DNA of 64,000 nucleotides from JACSRF01 sp963695505 (GTDB lineage: Bacteria; Chloroflexota; Anaerolineae; Promineifilales; Promineifilaceae): contig CAVOGX010000011.1 of the NCBI GenBank assembly GCA_963695505.1, positions 248,001-312,000 on the forward strand, in the 5' to 3' direction. A program made the position numbers and the translations under genes. Of the stretch, positions 25,551 to 33,662 are shown piece after piece; positions within the stretch are counted from its first letter, which is position 1; every line of letters begins with the position of its first letter. The notes under the pieces are model-generated. The model searched no databases. It was not told where the DNA came from and worked only from the letters and a program-made list of their open reading frames with translations.

Positions 25551-26916
25551 TACGGCCGTGGCATGGACGAACCGTTGACGATGGGACGCGGCGGCCAGAC
25601 CTACTATTATCACCGCGATGCCCTGGGCAGCGTGATTGAAGTTAGCGACAGTGACCGGCGCGATTGTCGAGCGGTACGAATACGATGTCTATGGGGAAGT
25701 TGCTATCTTTGATGGCAGCGACAATTCCCTGACCACTTCAGCGATTGGCAACCCGTACCTGTTTACCGGCCGGCGTTACGACGCAGAGAGTGACAATTAC
25801 TATTATCGGGCGGGTTACTACAGCCACAAACTAGGACGTTTCCTGAGTCAGGACCCACTCGGCTTTGACGCTGGTGATTACAACCTCTACCGTTACGTCT
25901 TCAACAACCCCACCAATGCGACAGACCCCACTGGAGAATTTGCCTTCTTCTGCCCTGGCTGTTCAAGGCAGGCCATTGAAGCGGGCGTCGACGCCTTGAT
26001 GCAGGCTACTTTCAACTACTTCTTTGACCCCAGCATCACAACGGTTGGTGAAGCATTTGGCAGCATTGATTGGAAGCAAGTCGCCTGGGCCGGAGCTACA
26101 GGGTTGTTACCCGGCGGTGGATTGGGTAAGGCGGCCATCGTCGCTGTCGGCGATGTCATCATCGCCAATCTCAATGCCTTATCGCGGTGCGAAGTTTATA
26201 CGCCAGAACAGGCGCTATTCGACTTCGCCTTTGGCGTGGCCAGCGAACTGGTTGGCGAGGCGCTGGGCAATGTGGTTGCTAAGCACGGCAAGCGGGCTGT
26301 CGCGGCCGGGTTAAGACGACTTGGTCTCGACGAAGCAGCCGAAAAACTCCTGCGCCAGGCGGACGAAGTGATAGAGGATGCTGTCCCCTCGCCAAACATT
26401 TGCAGCTTCAGCGAAGAAACCCTGGTGGCAACGGATGAAGGATACGTGGCTATCAGCGATGTGGAAATTGGGGACTATGTTCTGGCCTACGATGAGGCAA
26501 CCGGGGAAATTGGCTACTATCCGGTCACCGCTGTCTGGGCGCACGAAGACCCAGTCATCGTCTACCTCACCATTGACGGCGAAACCACGCCGGAACATCC
26601 CTTCTACGCCACCAATGGTGAATGGATTGCCGCTGGAGAATTGCACGCGGAGAGCGAAGTCCGCAAAGCCGATGGCCGCTATGACGCTTATAAAAACCGT
26701 CCATTTCACCTGTGTTTTCATCTGCATTTACTCCTTGATTTTGTATTTTTATCCATCTTGCGCGCCGTTTACGGCCGAATCACCACAGGCAGATACACCG
26801 CAAACCCACTCTGCGGCACGGCCGCCACCCCCGCCACCGCGCCGCGCGCTTCCGTCACCACTACCGGTGGCATAGTTGCCGCCAAGCCATCTGGCAGGAC
26901 CACGTCCAGGGCATAA
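25551..26916 (+). pseudogene. Orphan RHS cassette 3: core end plus pretoxin HINT domain, truncated
   Basis: Begins at TACGGCCGTGGCATGGACGA, only about 10 nt from the point where cassette 2 begins, and repeats the RHS core end (a 1-bp insertion near 25655 shifts its first part). After TNATDPTGEFAFF comes a new linker, then a HINT autoprocessing domain: NICSFSEETLVATDEGYVAI, EIGDYVLAYDEATGEIGYYP, TPEHPFYATNGEWIAAGEL, with Cys1 and the block-B-like TPEHPF. Similarity stops near 26695, so the toxin that should follow is lost; the last 70 codons are read-through of foreign sequence. No immunity gene remains. Confidence 0.72.
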
Positions 26917-26988
26917 CTGCCCACATCCACGCCGTAGAAAGCGTAACGGCCGTAACGGACCCGGATGAACTCTTTACTGCCATAGCTA
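26769..26988 (-). pseudogene. C-terminal remnant of a secreted protein ending VYLPVVIRP
   Basis: On the minus strand a frame without a start encodes GSKEFIRVRYGRYAFYGVDV, GSYALDVVLPDGLAATMPPV and ends SGFAVYLPVVIRP at TAA 26769-26771. The tail resembles YLPLVVR of the protein at 16371. The upstream part is gone at about 26988, where the truncated STAND regulator begins on the other strand. Confidence 0.55.
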
Positions 26989-26992
26989 CCGC

Positions 26993-29101
26993 GTGGACTT
27001 TCGCTTTAACGGCCCAGAAACGCCTCTCGCCCAGCTCTGCAACTTTTTACGCCATAAATCATTGCTGCTGCTGCTGGACAATTTAGAGCAGCTCGTCGAA
27101 GAGGCGCCCCTGTTAAGCGAGCTTTTGCAGGCTGCGCCGGGTCTCAAGCTGCTGGTTACCTCGCGCGAGCGGCTGAATTTGTATGAAGAATGGGTGTTTT
27201 CCCTCGCCGGGCTGCCCTTTCCGGAAAACGCGGCCGACGAACTGAGCGATTTCCCGGCGGTGCAGCTCTTTACGCAACGGGCGCGCCAGCACAACATGGG
27301 GTTTGATTTGGCCCGGGAAGCGGCTGGCGTGCAGCAAATTTGCCAGCAGGTCGAAGGCATGCCCCTGGGTCTGGAACTGGCCGCAGCCTGGACTCAAGCT
27401 TTCTCTTGTGCAGAAATTGCCGACATTATTGCCCAAAAACAGGAAGCTTTGGTGTTGCAGCAGCGCAATGTGCCTGCGCGGCACCACAGCCTGCAGGCCG
27501 CTTTCGATTTTTCCTGGCAACTGCTGACCGCGGAGGAACAAGGCGTGCTTTCAGGTTTGGCAGTATTCCGCGGGGGATTTACCCGAGGGGCGGCAGAAGC
27601 GGTAGTGCAGGCTACACCGCGCCTTCTGGCCAACCTGGTGGCGAAATCATTGGTGCAACGGGGAGGAAACGGCCGTTACAGCCTGCACGAGCAGTTGCGA
27701 CTGTTTGCCTGGGATAAAGAAACGCCCGCCAGCCAGCAGCAGTGGGCAGGCAGCCACCTGGCTTACTTTGCCAACTTTTTGCAGGTGCGCAGCTTGGCCC
27801 TGAAAACGGCCCCACAGCAGCAGGCGCTGGCCGAGGTGGCGGCGGATATGGAGAATGTGCGCGGTGCGTGGGAAACGGCCGTGGCTCAGCAGCAAATTAA
27901 CCATCTGGCGCAGATGGTTGACCCCCTTTTCCACTATTTTGGCAAGCAAGGCCTGCACCAAGAAGGGTTCCGTACCTTTGGCCACGCAGTCGACTCCTTG
28001 CCCACCAGTAGCACCGCCCCGGAAACAATACCTTTGCGTGCCGCACTGCTGGTGCGCCAGGGGCGCTGTGGCGAGTTGATTAGCCGCAACTATGACACAC
28101 CGCGCCAGCTCCTGCTCCAGGGTTCGGACCTTGCCCGGCAGCACAACATGCCTGAAGAGATGGCCCTGGCCCTCATGGGATTAGGGCTTTTGGCTGTCAT
28201 CGGAGGGAATACAGGGGAAGCAGAGGAGCACCTGGAAGCCAGCCTCGCGCTATGCCAGGCCCACCAGCTTCCCTGGGTTCAGGCCAACGTGCTCAATATG
28301 CTGGCCTGGATTCAGGAGCGGTGTAAACAAGCCGACCAGGCCAAAGATTTGGGGCAGCAGGCGCTGGCTCTTTTCCAAGAGATGGACGACGTCACGGGAA
28401 TGGCCGCGGCACTCACCACTCTGGGCATCATCTACAGCAACCTCAAAGAGTATGCAGCGGCAGAGAAAGCATATGGCGAAGCCCTGGAGCGCTGCCGCCA
28501 GAGCGGGCACCGCGTCGGGGAATCGCAGGCGCTGACCGGGCTTTTTGTGGTAGCTTACCGCCAGGGCGACACGGCCAAGGCGCTGGCTTACGGAGAAGCC
28601 AGCCTGGCAGTCAGCTACGACGTGGGTAACCGGCTGGGTATGGCTATTGCTTATCACAACCTGGGTTACGCCGCCCGGGCCGCCAGCCACACGCAGGCTA
28701 TTGCGCACTTCCTACAGGCGCTGCAAATTTATGAGACAATGGACGCCGATGCACTGCGCACCAGCAACACGCGCCGCTACCTGGCGGAAAGCCTGATTGC
28801 GGAAGGCCGGTTTGCCGAAGCACAGGCCCAGTTGGCCAAGGCCCTGGGGTCCCTACCTGAATCGGCTTACACCCAGCGCGGTGTTGAACTACTACTGGCA
28901 GGTGCGCAGCTTTTTTTGGAAATCGGTCAGGTAGAGCGTGCGGCCCACATTTTGGTTTTCCTGAAAGAAAAGGCTGATGGTTTTCCGCATGCTCAGAAGC
29001 AGGTAGAAGAGCTTTCAGCCAGACTGCCGGCCTTATTCTCCTCGCCATACCCCTCACTGGCGGCTCTGGTTTCGGCCGTACACAAGCAGTTTGCCGCATA
29101 A
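26993..29101 (+). CDS. STAND-type ATPase/TPR regulator lacking its N-terminus
   Basis: The 702-residue frame starts in the middle of a known architecture: DFRFNGPETPLAQLCNFLRH then Walker B LLLLLDNLEQL and sensor LLVTSRERL. The DNA-binding, BTAD and P-loop parts that belong before it are absent; upstream sequence is a different, opposite-strand gene. Residues about 220-300 form the winged-helix linker, and 360-690 TPR repeats (YAAAEKAYGEALERCRQSG and similar). Family members are SARP/AfsR-like activators sensing signals through the TPR region. Without its P-loop this copy should not function. Confidence 0.75.
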   Translation: MDFRFNGPETPLAQLCNFLRHKSLLLLLDNLEQLVEEAPLLSELLQAAPGLKLLVTSRERLNLYEEWVFSLAGLPFPENAADELSDFPAVQLFTQRARQHNMGFDLAREAAGVQQICQQVEGMPLGLELAAAWTQAFSCAEIADIIAQKQEALVLQQRNVPARHHSLQAAFDFSWQLLTAEEQGVLSGLAVFRGGFTRGAAEAVVQATPRLLANLVAKSLVQRGGNGRYSLHEQLRLFAWDKETPASQQQWAGSHLAYFANFLQVRSLALKTAPQQQALAEVAADMENVRGAWETAVAQQQINHLAQMVDPLFHYFGKQGLHQEGFRTFGHAVDSLPTSSTAPETIPLRAALLVRQGRCGELISRNYDTPRQLLLQGSDLARQHNMPEEMALALMGLGLLAVIGGNTGEAEEHLEASLALCQAHQLPWVQANVLNMLAWIQERCKQADQAKDLGQQALALFQEMDDVTGMAAALTTLGIIYSNLKEYAAAEKAYGEALERCRQSGHRVGESQALTGLFVVAYRQGDTAKALAYGEASLAVSYDVGNRLGMAIAYHNLGYAARAASHTQAIAHFLQALQIYETMDADALRTSNTRRYLAESLIAEGRFAEAQAQLAKALGSLPESAYTQRGVELLLAGAQLFLEIGQVERAAHILVFLKEKADGFPHAQKQVEELSARLPALFSSPYPSLAALVSAVHKQFAA

Positions 29102-29134
29102 ACTCCCTCATTATTCATCATTTGTTGGCCCAAC

Positions 29135-29160
29135 CTGCCTAAGTCATTTGTCTTAGGCAG
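29135..29160 (+). terminator. Hairpin after the STAND regulator
   Basis: CTGCCTAAG (29135-29143) pairs with CTTAGGCAG (29152-29160) over an 8-nt loop, 34 bp past the stop. No T-run follows, so termination strength is doubtful. Confidence 0.4.
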
Positions 29161-29260
29161 AAACCGGTCATTCATCCGATTCCTGCACCAGACCTCTCTC
29201 TTAGAATAATTTGCGTTGGTTGGTAATTGCACTGAAGTGTGCACCAAAGGAGATTTAAAC

Positions 29261-29545
29261 ATGACTGCTCAACCTACGGCTAAAAATTTAGCCGCCCCTT
29301 GCCCCGCATGTGGTGCAAAAGTTTATTTCAAAACCAAACCGGAATTAGAGCAAATTTACATTTGCAACAGTTGTGATGCAACGCTCGAAGTGGTTGAAAA
29401 CTCGCCCATTGTCCTGGAATGGGTCTTCGCCGAAGATGATTATGAGTACGATGACGACATGGACGACGAAGATTACGACTATGATGATGACGAAGACGAG
29501 GATTTCGAAGATTACGAAGAGGACGACGAGGAGTATGATGATTAG
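29261..29545 (+). CDS. LysW-like zinc-ribbon protein with long acidic tail
   Basis: A 94-residue protein. CPACGAKVYFKTKPELEQIY and ICNSCDATLEVV form the zinc ribbon of LysW, the carrier that holds lysine/arginine intermediates on its C-terminal glutamate. After ENSPIVLEWVFAEDD the chain becomes about 40 residues of almost only Asp, Glu and Tyr, instead of the short EDWGE end of LysW. AAAGGAG stands ahead of the ATG. No LysX, LysZ, LysY or LysJ homologue is near, so a biosynthetic carrier role is doubtful. A second LysW-like gene follows 184 bp downstream, after a hairpin. Confidence 0.7.
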   Translation: MTAQPTAKNLAAPCPACGAKVYFKTKPELEQIYICNSCDATLEVVENSPIVLEWVFAEDDYEYDDDMDDEDYDYDDDEDEDFEDYEEDDEEYDD

Positions 29546-29583
29546 GGGCGCCAGGGGCTGCTCTGTTTAGGGCAGCCGTGTTT

Positions 29584-29613
29584 CTGACAGGCTGCCGTGA
29601 AGCAGCCTGTCAG
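29584..29613 (+). terminator. Strong hairpin after the first LysW-like gene
   Basis: CTGACAGGCTGC (29584-29595) and GCAGCCTGTCAG (29602-29613) form a perfect 12-bp stem with a 6-nt loop, followed by a T-containing stretch (GAATTTCTGT). Separates the two LysW-like genes. Confidence 0.6.
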
Positions 29614-29729
29614 GAATTTCTGTAATGGATTGTGAATGCTTAAGAGAGGATGGTGGCTGCTAAACTGAATGTGTGCTGTGATGATGGATTTTGGCACAGG
29701 CCCCTTTACAATTGGTAGGATTGGTGCGC

Positions 29730-29939
29730 ATGAAAGAGAAGGAAAATATTCTCGTCGGTTTTTGTCCAGAGTGTGATACGCGCATTCGTTTTCACACGTT
29801 GCCGCGATTGGGGCAGCTCATTACATGCCGTGAATGCAACGAAATATGCGAAGTGATTTCGCTGCATCCCATCGAGTTGGATTGGGCCTATGCCGAAGAG
29901 GATAATCCTGGTTACGATAGAAAGTCACCGGGGCACTAA
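29730..29939 (+). CDS. Second LysW-like zinc-ribbon protein
   Basis: A 69-residue protein starting MKEKENILVGFCPECDTRIR, then QLITCRECNEICEVISLHPI and ELDWAYAEEDNPGYDRKSPG. It has the same CPxC ... CxxC ribbon and the same position of the acidic W(A/V)(Y/F)AEED segment as its neighbour, but a short tail ending GH rather than Glu. Start chosen at ATG 29730, upstream AGGA is rather distant. The pair look like diverged paralogues. Function unknown; the histidine kinase begins 57 bp later and may be in the same unit. Confidence 0.6.
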   Translation: MKEKENILVGFCPECDTRIRFHTLPRLGQLITCRECNEICEVISLHPIELDWAYAEEDNPGYDRKSPGH

Positions 29940-29996
29940 ATTTCCAATCACATCGCGCACTTGTCTCTCTGCTGATCAGGCTAGATAATATTGCTC

Positions 29997-31559
29997 ATGG
30001 ATATGGGCACAAGCCTGATTGATTTGTTTACCCATCGCATGCCGATGGGAATTGCCATTTTTGATATTGCGCTGCGTCTGCAGCGTTTTAACCCGACGTG
30101 GGCCAGGTATATTGAAGGGTATACACCAACGCTGGAGTCGGTGAGCCCTGGTTTGCTTCTCATTGATTTGCTGCCTGAGGCGTCACAGGCACTGCTGCCC
30201 TATCTACAGCAAGCATTAGCGGGGGGGACGGCTGTTGAAGATGCGCTGCGGTTAAATACGCAGGATGCTGTTTTTTATTGGGATGTTGCTTTTGCCCCCG
30301 TGGTTGCCAATGGCGACGTCACGGGGGTTTTGCTTATTGCAACCGACGTGACCGACCGGGTGCTCACACAACAATTGCTGGAGCGGCATGTGGCTGATCG
30401 CACCCGTAAATTGTCCGCTTTATACGATGTAATGACGGTAGCCGGCGAGCCTGTAGGACTAAAGCAAATTCTGCAGCAATCCTTGTCGCGGGTGTTAACG
30501 GCCGTACAGGCCCAGGCAGGGATGATTCAACTGCTAAACAGTAGTCACACCCACCTTCATCTTGTGGTCCAACAGGGTCTGCCACCCAGCGTCATAGGTG
30601 AACTCACCCTTCTCCCTGCTTCAGACAGGTTTTTTGGCGTTTTACTGCGCAGCGACACACCACTGGTACTGCGTGATATTACCGCCAACCCGCAGGCGAC
30701 ACCCGCCTTGCGCAAGAGCGACCTCTGCGCCTATGCTGGACTGCAAATGTTTGTAAAAACAGGGTTGGTTGGTATTCTCAGCGTATTTCGCCAGCGGCAA
30801 CGGCCGTTCAGTAAAGAAGACATTGCCCTCCTGGACTCCGTGGCCGACCAGATTGGCATTGCGGTAGAAAACGCCCGCCTGCGCAAAGAAAACGAACAGT
30901 TGCTGGTTTTAGAAGAGCGCAACCGGCTGGCGCGGGAGCTGCATGATGCGGTAACCCAGTCGCTCTACAGCCTGACCCTCTTTGCGGAGGCCAATCGCCG
31001 CTTTGCCCGCGAAGGGAACCTGGCCCAATCTGCAGAGTTTGCCACGCGCCTGGGAGACACGGCCCAGCAAGCCCTGCGGGAGATGCGACTGTTGGTCCAC
31101 AATTTACGGCCATCTATCCTGGAGCAAGCCGGACTGGCACGCGCCATCCAGCAGCGTCTGGATGGCGTGGAGCGACGCGCTGGTATCAAAGCCACCCTCG
31201 AAACCCAAGGAGACCTATCCTTGCCAGCCCATGTAGAAGAAGCGCTTTTTCATCTTTCACAAGAGGCACTTAACAATGCCTTGAAACATGCCAACGCAAC
31301 GGATGTGATGGTTGCTCTCCAACAATCCCAAGACAAAGTGCATATGGTCATCCGCGATAATGGCTGCGGCTTTGATCTGGATGGACGGGATGACAGCGGT
31401 GGCTTGGGTTTGGTAAGCATGCGGGAACGCGTGGCCCTGCTGGGGGGTGATTTCCATATTGAAACGGCCGTACGCCGGGGCACAACCATCACCGTTACCT
31501 TAGATCTCAACCTTGTCGGCAAGCCCGCCAACGATTTTGACACCCTGAACTTGCTTTAA
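29997..31559 (+). CDS. NarL-type sensor histidine kinase (PAS-GAF-HisKA_3)
   Basis: A 520-residue cytosolic kinase without transmembrane helices. A PAS domain spans about 10-125, a GAF domain about 140-300, then the dimerisation/phosphoacceptor helix LARELHDAVTQSLYSL with His near 315 and a HATPase_c domain with EALNNALKHANA (N box), DNGCGFD (G1) and GLGLVSMRERV (G2). It should autophosphorylate and pass phosphate to the LuxR-type regulator encoded 14 bp downstream. ATG 29997 is one of several close starts (TTG 29991, ATG 30003); none has a strong ribosome site. Confidence 0.9.
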   Translation: MDMGTSLIDLFTHRMPMGIAIFDIALRLQRFNPTWARYIEGYTPTLESVSPGLLLIDLLPEASQALLPYLQQALAGGTAVEDALRLNTQDAVFYWDVAFAPVVANGDVTGVLLIATDVTDRVLTQQLLERHVADRTRKLSALYDVMTVAGEPVGLKQILQQSLSRVLTAVQAQAGMIQLLNSSHTHLHLVVQQGLPPSVIGELTLLPASDRFFGVLLRSDTPLVLRDITANPQATPALRKSDLCAYAGLQMFVKTGLVGILSVFRQRQRPFSKEDIALLDSVADQIGIAVENARLRKENEQLLVLEERNRLARELHDAVTQSLYSLTLFAEANRRFAREGNLAQSAEFATRLGDTAQQALREMRLLVHNLRPSILEQAGLARAIQQRLDGVERRAGIKATLETQGDLSLPAHVEEALFHLSQEALNNALKHANATDVMVALQQSQDKVHMVIRDNGCGFDLDGRDDSGGLGLVSMRERVALLGGDFHIETAVRRGTTITVTLDLNLVGKPANDFDTLNLL

Positions 31560-31572
31560 ACCGGAGGCGCTT

Positions 31573-32214
31573 ATGATTCGCGTATTACATGCAGATGACC
31601 ACGCCATTGTGCGTGAAGGGGTGCGCGCTCTTTTACTCACCGAACCAGATATTGAACTGGTAGGCAGCACCAGCAACGGCAACGAAGCCGTTGCTCAGAC
31701 CCTGATGCTAAAGCCCGACGTCATCGTCATGGACCTACAAATGCCCCGGAAAAGTGGCCTGGAAGCTATCACCGACATTCGTAAAGAAATTCCAGACGCC
31801 CGCATCCTGGTCGTGACCAGCTTTGCTGAGGACGAAACCGTCTTCTCCGCCGTTAAGGCTGGAGCCCAAGGGTATCTGCTTAAAGACAGCACGCCAGAAG
31901 AGCTTCTCCAGGCGATTCGTGACGTGTTTGAAGGGCGGCTTTCTCTTCACCCTGCCATCGCCGCCAAAGTCATCCAGGAGCTGCATCGCCCTTCCGCCTT
32001 AAAACCGACATCTGACCCGCTAACTGCTCGCGAACTAGACATTTTGAAATGCGTCGCTCAGGGGATGACAAATCAAGAAATTGCGGAAAAGCTGGTGGTG
32101 AGCGAGCGTACGGTGCGAACACACGTGAGCAACATCTTGGGTAAACTGCACCTGGCAAACCGGACCCAGGCGGCACTTTACGCCTTGCGCGAGGGTATTG
32201 CAAACCTGGACTGA
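31573..32214 (+). CDS. NarL/FixJ-type response regulator
   Basis: A 213-residue regulator with a receiver domain (LHADDHAIVREGVRAL, phospho-acceptor Asp54 in VIVMDLQMP, Lys in YLLKDS) and a C-terminal LuxR HTH (LTARELDILKCVAQGMTNQE, SERTVRTHVSNILGKLHL). CCGGAGG precedes the ATG. It is the partner of the kinase just upstream; both are translated from one transcript. The targets are unknown. Confidence 0.93.
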   Translation: MIRVLHADDHAIVREGVRALLLTEPDIELVGSTSNGNEAVAQTLMLKPDVIVMDLQMPRKSGLEAITDIRKEIPDARILVVTSFAEDETVFSAVKAGAQGYLLKDSTPEELLQAIRDVFEGRLSLHPAIAAKVIQELHRPSALKPTSDPLTARELDILKCVAQGMTNQEIAEKLVVSERTVRTHVSNILGKLHLANRTQAALYALREGIANLD

Positions 32215-32270
32215 CGGTCCGGGCGCGGACATTTCTGCCGATTTGTGGCGCTGGGGGAAATAAACCGGAG

Positions 32271-32666
32271 TTAGCCGCTCAACATGTGCCCGTTGGCAGC
32301 AGGGCTCGTCAATTGATTGAGGTGCAAAACCAGTTCGTCAAGGTTGGGGGGTTTGGTCAGGTAAACAGAAGCGCCAGCCCGTAACCCTTCGCGAGCTGCC
32401 CACTCGCTAGGTTTACCACTGAGCATGATAATCGGGATATCCGCAGCTTCTGGCTTATCGCGCAGCGAGTGGCAGAACGTAACACCATCCATGTTGGGCA
32501 TCATGACGTCCAATACGATGGCATCTGGCAAGCTTAATGCTACTTTTTCTAAGGCATCGATTCCGTCTTTTGCTTCCGTCACGCACCATCCTTCCAGTTG
32601 AAAAAGAAGGGAAAGCATCAAGCGAATCTCCGCATCATCGTCAACAATCATTACTGAGCGGTTCAT
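32271..32666 (-). CDS. Stand-alone receiver-domain response regulator
   Basis: A 131-residue CheY-like protein: SVMIVDDDAEIRLMLSLLFQ, phospho-acceptor Asp in AIVLDVMMPNMDG, Thr-Ser switch region IIMLSGKPSEW and YLTKPPN with the conserved Lys. No output domain is attached. I chose ATG 32666 (AGAGG ahead) over the 32741 start. It points away from the kinase/regulator pair; the two units converge at 32214/32271. It may serve a multi-component phosphorelay. Confidence 0.85.
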   Translation of the reverse strand: MNRSVMIVDDDAEIRLMLSLLFQLEGWCVTEAKDGIDALEKVALSLPDAIVLDVMMPNMDGVTFCHSLRDKPEAADIPIIMLSGKPSEWAAREGLRAGASVYLTKPPNLDELVLHLNQLTSPAANGHMLSG

Positions 32667-32954
32667 CTCTACCTCTGCATATTCTTGACTGCGCGTAGCT
32701 GGGATGGCAAGGATGGGTGCAGGTTGGTAACGATTGTCCAAGCATTGCGCAGCTAAAGATAGCCTAGATTATAAGTAAAAACTCCGCTAAAAACGGTTTG
32801 TATACCAAATTTTCACGGAAGTTTCCCGCTTGTATGCTGTTTGAACGATTTATTTATTCTTTGTCGAAGATGCAGTCAGGTAGAAAACACAGGGGCCGTT
32901 TCTGTCAGAATAGGGCTGTGGGGATACTACAAATGCGGGGGAAAGCCAGCCAAC

Positions 32955-32991
32955 TTAAAAAAGTTGGGGGTTTTGATCAAACCCCCAACTT
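32955..32991 (-). terminator. Intrinsic terminator of ssb
   Basis: AAGTTGGGGGTTT (32961-32973) and AAACCCCCAACTT (32979-32991) form a perfect 13-bp stem with a 5-nt loop. Read on the minus strand it is followed by a T-run, 26 bp after the ssb stop. Confidence 0.85.
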
Positions 32992-33016
32992 CCAATGCAA
33001 TTTATTGATGTTTAGT

Positions 33017-33445
33017 TTAGAAGGGAATATCGTCCTCTTCCTGGGCAACTGCGCCGCCCATGTCATCATCGTAATCAGCTTCGTAGCCACCCTCCTCACG
33101 CCCGCCAATGAAGCGGACACTATCGGCCCGAACCTCAAAGGATGCGCGGACGCTCCCGTCTTGCCCTGTCCAAAGCCGGGGGCCACCGGTGGCGCGATCG
33201 GGAGTGAGCACGCCTTCTACCAACACCTTGCGGCCCTTGCTTAAATATTGGTTGGCGGTCTCTGCCTGGCGGCCCCATACACTGACGCGGAACCAGGTAG
33301 TTTCATCCACAGGCTGCCCCGTGGCGCGGTCCGTCCACCGACGATTGGTGGCTACACTAAAGCTGGTAACGGCCGTACCGTCTGGCATATACCGCATCTC
33401 TGGATCCCGCCCCAAATTCCCTACTATTACAAGCTTTTGATACAT
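33017..33445 (-). CDS. ssb: Single-stranded DNA-binding protein
   Basis: A 142-residue SSB: MYQKLVIVGNLGRDPEMRYM at the OB-fold start, VTSFSVATNRRW, TTWFRVSVWGRQAETANQYL and KGRKVLVEGVL, then a Gly/Asp-rich linker and the acidic tip EEDDIPF that recruits replication and repair partners. Residues 1-110 form the OB-fold. AAGGAGG precedes ATG 33445. It stands alone with its own terminator, not in the usual rpsF-ssb-rpsR operon, suggesting an extra or lineage-specific SSB copy. Confidence 0.93.
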   Translation of the reverse strand: MYQKLVIVGNLGRDPEMRYMPDGTAVTSFSVATNRRWTDRATGQPVDETTWFRVSVWGRQAETANQYLSKGRKVLVEGVLTPDRATGGPRLWTGQDGSVRASFEVRADSVRFIGGREEGGYEADYDDDMGGAVAQEEDDIPF

Positions 33446-33602
33446 CACGCCTCCTTATTTTAAATATGGGTTTCAAGTGATAGGGATGATCGACACTATG
33501 TCTACATATTAACACATTCTTTCTCGGCATAAAAGTAGTTTCTTACCGCATTTATACGCGCAATTTTAGCACAAAAGTTCTTAGTAATCAACGTTTCTTG
33601 GG

Positions 33603-33640
33603 ACAAAAAAAACCTGGTGCCGCCAGCGCAACACCAGGTT
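33603..33640 (-). terminator. Intrinsic terminator of gdhA
   Basis: AACCTGGTG (33611-33619) and CACCAGGTT (33632-33640) form a 9-bp stem with a 12-nt loop. On the minus strand it is followed by eight T residues, 22 bp after the gdhA stop. Confidence 0.85.
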
Positions 33641-33662
33641 AAAATGTTACAAGGATTTTAGC

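Noticed and set aside
32798..33244. 148-codon plus-strand frame over the ssb gene
   Set aside because: Antisense to a clear SSB and runs through its terminator.
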